A DNA stretch of 48,034 nucleotides from Brevinematales bacterium (GTDB lineage Bacteria; Spirochaetota; Brevinematia; Brevinematales; GWF1-51-8): the NCBI GenBank assembly GCA_013177895.1, contig JABLXV010000053.1, forward strand, positions 1-48,034, given 5' to 3'. A program made the translations under genes and the position numbers. Shown one piece after another: positions 42,401 through 48,034 of the stretch. The stretch's first letter is position 1, and every line of letters begins with the position of its first letter. A model generated the notes under the pieces. The model made no database searches, was not told the origin of the DNA, and saw only the letters and a program-made list of their open reading frames with translations.

Positions 42401-42795
42401 AGTGCGGCCTTCGGCGGGAGTTTCCGCAGGAGCGATTCGATTGTGGTCACTACGATCAGCGGTTTACCGGTATTCGCCATACTGAATAACGCGCTCATCC
42501 GGTCGGCGAGTTTGTCCGCCGACGGGAATATATTCGTGAACGGGATAACGTCGATATCGGGAAAGAACAGCGCGCGGTCCTTTTCGAGGGTTTTCGCGGT
42601 CTCGAACACCCCTTCCGCCTGAATCTCGTCGATAGCCGCATAGATAGCGGTGTGCGTATTCGACAGTACGGACAGCAGAAACGGGATTACCCCGAGCGGC
42701 GCGCGGAGATGGGTGACGCGGTTCGAATTCAGTTCCCGCAGAAGGGATTCCCATTCGATATGGTCGCGGATGGTTTCGAACAGGGGACTTTTCAT
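39457..42795 (-). CDS. mfd: Transcription-repair coupling factor
   Basis: A 1112-residue SF2 translocase that removes stalled RNA polymerase from damaged DNA and recruits UvrA. The N-terminal UvrB-like region (about 1-330) has RGDIIDIFPP. A CarD-like RNA-polymerase-interacting domain (about 445-510) has YVVHLNHGIGVFLGI. The motor (about 560-930) has the Walker A GDVGFGKTE, DEEH in VIIDEEHKFG, LSATPIPRTL, and GRVGRAKRQGYAYF. The TRG and C-terminal D7 domain follow, with ILGREQHGNIAAVGYDSY. Full length. It is the last gene of a packed run beginning at rpsO, starting 12 bases after the lipoprotein gene. Confidence 0.96.
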   Translation of the reverse strand: MKSPLFETIRDHIEWESLLRELNSNRVTHLRAPLGVIPFLLSVLSNTHTAIYAAIDEIQAEGVFETAKTLEKDRALFFPDIDVIPFTNIFPSADKLADRMSALFSMANTGKPLIVVTTIESLLRKLPPKAALEKSILNLKKGMTKDPAGLARTLAGLSYIREYKVTEPGCFSIRGDIIDIFPPHFKDAVRISLFGDEIESIRVFNPVTQKSIDEIPELSIIPASEFSLWKEKKIPDGEFDDTIMHSRFPEFYSRTDGIPAYSVLPTAVVLPDGWIHTGEEVFNKYTRYMPEDIPAEYLLHRFEDLNPDRIIELTGNPAAEAVTLNVRHPSVLEGGFTNFVRFLEESARDGERKKTFIFAEYEDLALRLEKILRRSDPKVVYTEDAIPVDKDTLIVVANIETGFELTAPDGEIWRVYSESDISGKKRLFRKRIRQIDSFFEGVEDIAEGEYVVHLNHGIGVFLGIRRINVLGKEKDYILIEYADNEKLFAPLEQAGMIGKYIGAGVTKPHLDSIGSKSWAKKRDAVQRSVEEFARKLIAIYAKRAELQGHRFGDDTGWQKEFEDQFEYIETPDQVRVLEEIKKDMESPKPMERLLCGDVGFGKTEVAMRAAFKSVMDGMQVALIAPTTVLVEQHYYTFTERFQGFPVKIASVSRFTPRKDVTRFKRELAEHKLDVIIGTHILFSDSFKFHSLGLVIIDEEHKFGVEHKENLKERHPNVDFLSLSATPIPRTLNLALSSIRDISLLQTPPDMRIPIETQVADYAGEVVKFAIERELDRGGQVYFVHNSIKRLPEYAYSIEKMIPKAKVAIGHGQMEEEQLDEAFLGFVKGHYNVFVCTTIIESGLDIPNANTIIISDAQRYGLSQLYQLKGRVGRAKRQGYAYFLFPKDRVLTEEAQKRLYVINEYTDLGAGFQIAKKDLEIRGAGNILGREQHGNIAAVGYDSYIRMLREEIQRLKGEFKASTDTMIDLNYHAFIPDGYIAEPSLKMEVYKKVLSVRDEQDIRELSAEFADRFGRVPDEVATLFEISRMKIKACDMGIETLMEKGKWIEISFSKYSKVDPGKVLNLVATGKHPIKIDPVQKNKIFYERFESDISIKVRRLSAFLDDIRETQDA

Positions 42796-42807
42796 GTAAA
42801 ATCCGTG

Positions 42808-43278
42808 TTAGATATTCGTAAATGTCACGTTTGTGATATTGCTGGGTTTGCTCAGCAGGTTGTATTCGTAGGAATAAGCCTTAATCATAAAGAAATAATC
42901 GTACCCGTTTTCTAGTTGCGTATCGTCGATCTCGCGTTCTATGTAGTAAACAATCTTCGTCGGTTGTGTCATCGTAATAATACCGCTCCAGATAGTGGGT
43001 TTATTCTGCACCCCTTCGGTGTTCGGATATTTCACGCCCTTATCGGCGAGAAGATTGTCGCGGGTATCGGACACATAGACCCAGTACCCCGTAATATACG
43101 ATTCGTCGTTCATCGCCCAGAATTCGAGCTTGATCTTGCCCGATTCCACCGACGCGGTCAACGCGAGGGGCGGCTTGACATCGCGAATCGGTTCCGGGGC
43201 TTCTATACCGCATGCGGCAAGTCCGAGAAGCAGGATAATACCCGTTATAACGGGGTTGAACCATTTAGATTTTTTCAA
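42808..43278 (-). CDS. Lipoprotein with fibronectin-III-like domain
   Basis: I prefer a TTG start at 43278, which gives a lipoprotein signal KKSKWFNPVITGIILLLG ending LAAC and has AAGGG upstream. An ATG at 43365 would add 29 residues that read like repeat DNA (SSRACLPLLREVRRG) before the signal. The mature part (about 30-156) is one Fn3-like domain: PPLALTASVESGKIKLEFWA, YITGYWVYVSD, and YDYFFMIKAYSYEYNLLSKPS. It is a paralogue of the gene just upstream and probably an envelope protein; its role next to mfd is unknown. Confidence 0.7.
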   Translation of the reverse strand: MKKSKWFNPVITGIILLLGLAACGIEAPEPIRDVKPPLALTASVESGKIKLEFWAMNDESYITGYWVYVSDTRDNLLADKGVKYPNTEGVQNKPTIWSGIITMTQPTKIVYYIEREIDDTQLENGYDYFFMIKAYSYEYNLLSKPSNITNVTFTNI

Positions 43279-43377
43279 CGGTAACCCTTTTTTATCATCA
43301 ATCCCCCGCCGAACCTCCCGTAAAAGCGGAAGACAGGCGCGGGATGATAATTTATTCTCTTTCATATTTCCGTTCCG

Positions 43378-43869
43378 TTAAAATGTCACATTCGTCGCGT
43401 TGCTGGGCACACTGTAGACCGTCTCGCTCAGGCTATACCCGTACGCCTTCACATGGATATAATAGGTATTTCCGCCCTGAAGCGCGGTGTAATTCGTGTC
43501 GTTCGTCAGGTTGAGCGTCTTCTTCAGGGCTTCTGTCATCGCGACCAGCCCCCCGAGAGTGGGAAAGTTGGTCTGTCCGTCGAGACTGGGAAGAGCGCGG
43601 TAGGAATTCGTCTGCGCGGTTAAATCGGAAAGGTTATCGGCAAAACACACCTGATAGCCCTCGAAATAGGTCTCATCGTTGAACGCCCAGAAGACGATTC
43701 GGATCGTCTTATTGGTGACCGTATTAGTTGACCCGCTTACCGTATAGACGATATTAGTCACCACCGCGGTCAATCCCAACGGGGAGTTCAAGTCGATAAC
43801 CGAATTAATCGCCTCGACGCCGCATGATATAAGCAGGAAAAATAATCCTAACGCGGCAAACTTTTTCAT
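43378..43869 (-). CDS. Lipoprotein with fibronectin-III-like domain, paralogue
   Basis: A 163-residue lipoprotein: signal MKKFAALGLFFLLISC with Cys16 at the lipobox. The single Fn3-like domain (PLGLTAVVTNIVYTVSG, IRIVFWAFNDETYFEGYQV, YYIHVKAYGYSLSETVYSVPS) matches the downstream gene 42808-43278 in order and in the final NVTF. The pair is a tandem duplication. It starts nine bases after the pnp stop, so it is probably in the same transcript. Confidence 0.75.
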   Translation of the reverse strand: MKKFAALGLFFLLISCGVEAINSVIDLNSPLGLTAVVTNIVYTVSGSTNTVTNKTIRIVFWAFNDETYFEGYQVCFADNLSDLTAQTNSYRALPSLDGQTNFPTLGGLVAMTEALKKTLNLTNDTNYTALQGGNTYYIHVKAYGYSLSETVYSVPSNATNVTF

Positions 43870-43878
43870 TCGACCGGC

Positions 43879-45963
43879 CTATTGTACCTGTGCGAGCGAT
43901 AAACGTTTCTTTTCGTCGATACTGTCCACTTTCACTTTCAGCACTTCGCCCATCTTGAAGATATCACGGGGATTTCCTCTCTGGATCATGCGGCTCTTAT
44001 GAAGGAGCGCGGACTGTCCGGGGGCGACTTCGACAAAAATGCCGTAGTCTTCTATACGGACGACCGTCCCATCCATTTCGTCGCCGACCGCGAGGCCGAA
44101 CGCGAGTTTCTTCACCATATCGGCGGCATAATCGAGCTTCGAAGCATCCTTACTGTAGATCATCACCTGCCCGGTTTCTTCTATCGATATATCGGTCTCG
44201 CTCAGTTCGGTAATCTTCTTGATATATTTCCCGCCTGGGCCGATGACCGCGCCGATTTCGCTCTGCGGTATCGTCAATACTCTTACCTTCGGGGCGCTCT
44301 CGCTGACACTGGCGCGGGGCTTATCGAGCACTTTATCCATCACGCCGAGCACGTACAACCGTCCGGCTTTCGCCTGCTGTAACGCCTCTCTCATAATCTC
44401 ATAGGTGATTCCTATGGTCTTGACATCCATCTGGAACGCGGTGATACCTTCTTTCGTCCCGGCGACCTTGAAGTCCATATCGCCGTGGTGGTCTTCCAAT
44501 CCCTGAATGTCGGAAAGAACGACATACTTGCCGGTTTCCTTATTCCATACCAGACCCATCGCGATACCCGCGACGGCGGCCTTGATCGGGATACCCGCGG
44601 ACATCATCGCGAGACTGGCGCTGCACACGGTCGCCATCGAGGACGACCCGTTGGATTCGAGCACCTCGGAGACCATACGGATAGTATAGGGGAATTCCTC
44701 CAGCGACGGGAGCAGGCTCTCGACCGCACGTTCCGCAAGACGGCCATGCCCGATTTCGCGGCGTCCCGGAGGGCCCATCCGCTTGACTTCGCCCACGCTG
44801 AACGAGGGGAAGTTATAATGAAGCATGAAAGTCTTTTTTAAAGTGTCCTCGGCTTCGATAGTATCGACATACTGGAAGTTATCGACCGCGCCGAGAGTGA
44901 TGATACCCAGCGACTGGGTCTGGCCGCGTGTAAACAGGGTCGAACCGTGCACGCCGGGAAGGATATCCACATCGATAGTGATATTGCGGATATCGGCGGA
45001 CTTACGCCCGTCCGCGCGGACGCCTTCGTCGAGTATCTGGGTGCGGACTATTTCTTCCTCGAGCTCCTCAAGGTAGACCTTCGCCTCTTTATATTCGGGG
45101 CTTTCCTTCGTGATTTCGAGCTTTTCCAATGCGCCTCTGCCGGCCGCTTTAACATTCGCCGCGCGGCGCAGTTTATCGGCATCCGAATTGACCGCCTTCA
45201 TCGCGGGAAGCGCGATATCGCGGATTCCTTTCTTTTTCTCGTCGGTCAGCAGGTTCTCCGCCGGTTTATACTGGGCTTTTTCAGGCTTGATCTTCGCGAC
45301 CAGTTCTTCTATCAACCCGATGATCTCGAGGTTGGTGTTATGCCCGAGCTCGAGAGCGCCGAGAAGGATTTCCTCGGATACGGTCCTCGCTCCGCCTTCC
45401 ACCATACAAATACCCTCGCGGGTACTCGCGACCACAATATCGAGGCCGGAGTCTTTTATTTCGTCGAACTTGGGGTTAACGATATATTTACCGTCCAGAT
45501 AAACCACGCGGCATCCGCCGACGGGCCCGAGGAACGGTATCTTGGATATCGCGAGCGCGGCGGAAGCGCCGATAATGCTCAACGTATCGGGAGGAGTAAT
45601 CAAATCGGAACAGAGCGTGGTCGCGACCACCTGAAGCTCATGGAAAAAGTCCTTCGGGAACAAGGGGCGTATCGGACGGTCGGTCAACCGTGAAATGAGT
45701 ACGCTGTTATCCGAGGGCTTGCTCTCGCGCTTCAAATACCCGCCGGGAATTTTTCCCGCCGCGTAATACTTTTCCTGGTACATCACGGTCAGCGGGAAAA
45801 AGTCCGCTCCCTCCAACGGGTCGGGACTCATACACGCGGTAACCAGTAATACGTTACCCCCGCTCTTTATAACAACAGAACCATCGGCCTGTTTTGCCAT
45901 CTGCCCGGTTTCGATAATCAGGTCCATTTCCCCGATTTTCTTTCTGACATTAATAATAGCCAT
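43879..45963 (-). CDS. pnp: Polyribonucleotide nucleotidyltransferase
   Basis: A 694-residue PNPase that degrades RNA by phosphorolysis. Two RNase PH domains (about 1-230 and 300-540) flank an all-helical linker; the second has FTRGQTQSLGIITLG and DHHGDMDFKVAGT with the catalytic acids. A KH domain (about 550-610, IGPGGKYIKKI) and an S1 domain (about 615-694, GDEMDGTVVRIEDYGIFVEV) follow. Full length. AAGGAG lies upstream of the ATG. It lies third after rpsO in the run. In E. coli rpsO and pnp are adjacent; here a DUF2156 gene separates them. Confidence 0.97.
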   Translation of the reverse strand: MAIINVRKKIGEMDLIIETGQMAKQADGSVVIKSGGNVLLVTACMSPDPLEGADFFPLTVMYQEKYYAAGKIPGGYLKRESKPSDNSVLISRLTDRPIRPLFPKDFFHELQVVATTLCSDLITPPDTLSIIGASAALAISKIPFLGPVGGCRVVYLDGKYIVNPKFDEIKDSGLDIVVASTREGICMVEGGARTVSEEILLGALELGHNTNLEIIGLIEELVAKIKPEKAQYKPAENLLTDEKKKGIRDIALPAMKAVNSDADKLRRAANVKAAGRGALEKLEITKESPEYKEAKVYLEELEEEIVRTQILDEGVRADGRKSADIRNITIDVDILPGVHGSTLFTRGQTQSLGIITLGAVDNFQYVDTIEAEDTLKKTFMLHYNFPSFSVGEVKRMGPPGRREIGHGRLAERAVESLLPSLEEFPYTIRMVSEVLESNGSSSMATVCSASLAMMSAGIPIKAAVAGIAMGLVWNKETGKYVVLSDIQGLEDHHGDMDFKVAGTKEGITAFQMDVKTIGITYEIMREALQQAKAGRLYVLGVMDKVLDKPRASVSESAPKVRVLTIPQSEIGAVIGPGGKYIKKITELSETDISIEETGQVMIYSKDASKLDYAADMVKKLAFGLAVGDEMDGTVVRIEDYGIFVEVAPGQSALLHKSRMIQRGNPRDIFKMGEVLKVKVDSIDEKKRLSLAQVQ

Positions 45964-46010
45964 AATTTCTCCTTAGAAATCGAAACCGTAATGAGATGCT
46001 TGCGGTCTCT

Positions 46011-46889
46011 TTATCTTTTTATTATATATTTTTCTACATATTTACAGGGAAGGTAACTCAGTTTCGCCTTCCTCAGCCCGGGGATGCCCATATCCTGTTC
46101 CCGGTTGACATACTCGTACTTCCCCAGGAGGACGTCCCGCGCGAAAAGGAAATTGATCGCCTGGTAACTCCCCTCGTATGAGGTATCCGCTTTCTCGAAG
46201 TGGACGACGCAGGTGTCCGGGGTGATGCGTTCCCCGAACGTAAACGCCACCATACTGCCTTCGACGAATAACACGCCGCTATCGAGGTTCATTTCCCCGA
46301 AGTTCCGGAGAAGCTCCCTGACCGCGTGATACTCATGGTCATAGGCAGGATCGGCGGCTCCTTTGCGTTCTATCCATCGGCGGCAGAGATTGAGACAATC
46401 CTCGAAATCGGAGGTCTCGTAAGGACGGAAGCTGAAGTCGTAATTCGACATAAACTTCCTGATAAATCCCCTTTTCCCGTCGTAATGACGCCCTTTCAGG
46501 TAGGCAAGGTCTTCGACCCGGTAGATATAATCGAAATTATCCCTATCCGGCTCCGCGGAATAGCCGTGCCCGTCTAAAATCTCCGCATGTTCCATAGGGG
46601 CGCGCCGCACCACCTGCGGCCACCCCGTTCCCTCCGCGAAATCGAAACACGCCGCATAGGCGGCGGGTATATCGTTCACGCCGAGAGGGGGAAAGAACCG
46701 TTTATGATTTTCATACTCGGTCTTTATCAGAATTCCGCCGTCCCACTCCGAAAACTCGACGGGACGGAATTTGGCCCATATATAAAGGTTGCCGAATAAT
46801 AATTCTGAAACCCCCGTAGGATTATCCGAGACCAGCTTATCGAAAAAGCGTTTATCTCTCCATTCGAGGGGCTTCCAATCCCGAATCAT
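46011..46889 (-). CDS. DUF2156-family protein (GNAT-like)
   Basis: A 292-residue cytoplasmic protein of the DUF2156 / phosphatidylglycerol lysyltransferase C-terminal-like family, which has a doubled acetyltransferase-like fold. Marks are LLFGNLYIWAKF in the N-terminal half, the RHYDGKRGFIRKFMSNYDF stretch (about 135-155), and C-terminal FEKADTSYEGSYQAINFLFARD with EYVNREQDMGIPGLRKAK. No membrane helix is present, unlike MprF. Many such stand-alone proteins are uncharacterised. It sits between rpsO (35 bases) and pnp (47 bases). Confidence 0.83.
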   Translation of the reverse strand: MIRDWKPLEWRDKRFFDKLVSDNPTGVSELLFGNLYIWAKFRPVEFSEWDGGILIKTEYENHKRFFPPLGVNDIPAAYAACFDFAEGTGWPQVVRRAPMEHAEILDGHGYSAEPDRDNFDYIYRVEDLAYLKGRHYDGKRGFIRKFMSNYDFSFRPYETSDFEDCLNLCRRWIERKGAADPAYDHEYHAVRELLRNFGEMNLDSGVLFVEGSMVAFTFGERITPDTCVVHFEKADTSYEGSYQAINFLFARDVLLGKYEYVNREQDMGIPGLRKAKLSYLPCKYVEKYIIKR

Positions 46890-46924
46890 TCAATCCTCCG
46901 GTTTATACCCTGCACCGGACGTAA

Positions 46925-47200
46925 TTAGAATGAGCCGCGGATTTCCAAACTCTCGATGAGAGTCTTATAACGTTCGACATCGATACTGTGCAGGTAACGG
47001 AGCAGGCGTTTCCGCTGTCCGACCAGCTTCATCAGGCCGCGCTTTGAATTATTGTCGTTCTTGAAGTCTTTGAAGTGACGGGTCAGGTTATTGATCCTTG
47101 TCGTCAGGAGCGCAATCTGAACCTCGGGAGACCCGGTGTCCCCGTCGTGCTTCGCGTACTTGTCCATAACAGCTTTTTTGTCCGAACTTGTAATCGGCAT
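46925..47200 (-). CDS. rpsO: 30S ribosomal protein S15
   Basis: A 91-residue S15, slightly longer than the usual 88-89. It has the signature DTGSPEVQIALLTTRINNLTRHF and LLRYLHSIDVERYKTLIESL. It binds 16S rRNA and helps assemble the small subunit. CGGAGG precedes the ATG. It heads a long run including pnp and mfd. S15 often represses its own mRNA; see the leader feature. Confidence 0.97.
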   Translation of the reverse strand: MPITSSDKKAVMDKYAKHDGDTGSPEVQIALLTTRINNLTRHFKDFKNDNNSKRGLMKLVGQRKRLLRYLHSIDVERYKTLIESLEIRGSF

Positions 47201-47276
47201 TTTTTCCTCCGTGCCGGAATTATTACCCGTCGATAGGGTTGGTACCCTAAAAACAGGCTCTCGTTTTAGAACTATT
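47201..47276 (-). promoter_or_regulatory. rpsO leader with small hairpin
   Basis: The leader of about 65 bases after the promoter contains TAGGGT-ACCA-ACCCTA (47233-47248), a 6-bp stem that could form part of an S15-binding structure. S15 autoregulation is known in several bacteria but has different RNA structures in each, so this is only a possibility. Confidence 0.35.
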
Positions 47277-47305
47277 ATTATAACGGGTAAACCCTAATTA
47301 TTCAA
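47277..47305 (-). promoter_or_regulatory. rpsO promoter
   Basis: TTGAAT (47305-47300), 17 bases, TATAAT (47282-47277) on the minus strand, about 75 bases upstream of rpsO. It is the only clear promoter I see for the run down to mfd. Confidence 0.7.
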
Positions 47306-47940
47306 CAAATGAGCCCGATTTTGTGCCGCGCACCCTAATTCCGTAATTTTATTAAGGGCGGTGGCGGGTTCTAAAAACCCAATGGAGTCATTTAAAAAGA
47401 GATTCTTCATTTCTTTCTGAACGGCCAGAAAGAAATGAAGCAAAGAACCCCGCACAAGAATGCGGGACAAGCGAGCCGCCGCGCCGATAAAGCTTAGGAG
47501 AAGAACCGGGAAATCCGAGTCGGGCGCAACTAGCGTGAAAGTTCCATGCGAAGTGAAAGCGAGCCTGCGTCGCACATGCGCCCTTAGTTGGATTTCCCGG
47601 CAGTAAGAAGCGCTTTATTGTGCGCGGTGTGCTGCGCACGCTAAGCCCGGTCTCAGCGGGTTACCGATCCAGAATCATAGCCCGTGTTGGCTACGACTCG
47701 CAGGACGCGAGAAGTGCTATCGAGAGCCACGGATGGCGAAGACTGTGTTCTCTCCCGCCGCTGTGACGCGACTTTTGCTAAGCGAAACGGAAAGAAACGA
47801 CGTCTGTTCGAGCCTTGCTTTCTCGCGCTTAGTGATTTCTTCGCGGCGAGTTACGGCGTTTCCCGTTTCGCGCTCCTGTGCTTTGGAGCGTCATTCCGGC
47901 GGAGAACCTCTTTCTTTGTGACTTTCTCCTCCTATGATAA
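47306..47940. repeat. Repeat-rich non-coding region upstream of rpsO
   Basis: No convincing gene lies here. An imperfect large inverted pair is CCGGGAAATCC (about 47507) with GGATTTCCCGG (about 47590), each next to GGGCGCA or its complement. At about 47630-47690 lies a relative of the 38709-39354 repeats (GTGCTGCGCACGCTAAGCCC...). Several overlapping frames with Arg/Ser-rich products (such as one with FLSGRSERNEE) are likely spurious; similar translations are common where this repeat family occurs. Confidence 0.65.
47406..47439. repeat. Perfect 14-bp inverted repeat
   Basis: TTCATTTCTTTCTG (47406-47419) pairs exactly with CAGAAAGAAATGAA (47426-47439) around AACGGC. There is no T-run directly after it on either strand, so it is not a standard terminator. 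Confidence 0.75.
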
Positions 47941-47952
47941 AAAACAATCTAC

Positions 47953-48034
47953 TTATGTATTTTTCAGTATAAAATTCGGGAAGTCCTCGAACACCCATCC
48001 ATTCTTGAGAGTATCATAGATAATCCCGAGCAGT
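47953..48034 (-). CDS. C-terminal end of an unidentified gene (partial)
   Basis: The minus-strand frame from the window edge reads LLGIIYDTLKNGWVFEDFP and ends NFILKNT with TAA at 47953-47955. The residue mix and base use look coding, unlike the repeat DNA beside it. Only 26 residues are visible, so I cannot assign a family. Confidence 0.4.
   Translation of the reverse strand, partial: LLGIIYDTLKNGWVFEDFPNFILKNT

Noticed and set aside
47388-47639. Arg/Ser-rich frame in the gap before rpsO
   Set aside because: Reads through inverted repeats; no ribosome site and a composition typical of repeat translation.

Overview
The window is bacterial chromosome from an uncultured-looking, probably anaerobic, Gram-negative organism. 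The DNA is moderately GC-rich with many consensus sigma-70-type promoters (-35 and -10 boxes 16-18 bases apart) and clear Shine-Dalgarno sites. The many lipoproteins with lipoboxes, a likely outer-membrane beta-barrel, a 7TMR-DISM/SpoIIE phosphatase and ankyrin and FG-GAP secreted proteins resemble spirochaetes or a neighbouring phylum. That placement is inference; no rRNA or tRNA gene is present.

Layout. (1) 199-9224, minus strand: a twelve-gene operon for a respiratory complex built from an Mrp-type antiporter module (mrpE, F, G, mbhD-like, mbhE/F-like fusion, mrpC, mrpD, NuoL-like) and a hydrogenase/complex-I-like module (nuoH, B, C, D-like). Gene order matches archaeal mbx/mbs operons. 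The large subunit has CxxD in place of both NiFe-binding CxxC motifs, and no ferredoxin-like subunit follows it here. (2) 9476-13806, minus: thioredoxin-fold proteins (a double TlpA protein, a CcdA-TlpA-TlpA fusion, and a cysteine-less relative) and dapA. (3) 13977-21741, mostly plus: a large secreted protein with three repeats of one beta-rich unit, nadD on the other strand, and a tandem lipoprotein family with exchanged leaders, whose last member is frameshifted. (4) 22014-28066: a YgiQ radical SAM protein, a GxxExxY gene between inverted repeats, an ArgD-type aminotransferase, a seven-repeat FG-GAP lipoprotein and thymidine kinase. (5) 28068-30061: a strongly AT-rich island with a GHKL ATPase and a PD-(D/E)xK nuclease that look like one gene split by a frameshift at an A6 run; this is the best candidate for an undescribed, possibly defensive, system. 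(6) 30139-38657: a steroid 5-alpha-reductase-like enzyme with a SpoIIE phosphatase, small envelope proteins, then an operon of ankyrin protein, GDT1-ferritin fusion and polysaccharide deacetylase. (7) 38709-39477: non-coding repeats. (8) 39457-47200, minus: a close-packed run rpsO - DUF2156 - pnp - two Fn3-like lipoproteins - mfd. (9) 47306-47940: a second repeat-rich gap, then the end of an unidentified gene.

How the parts fit: the antiporter/oxidoreductase complex would couple electron transfer to ion pumping. The thioredoxin group would handle extracytoplasmic thiol chemistry. rpsO, pnp and mfd join translation, RNA decay and transcription-coupled repair. Short palindromic repeats of several families fill most longer gaps.
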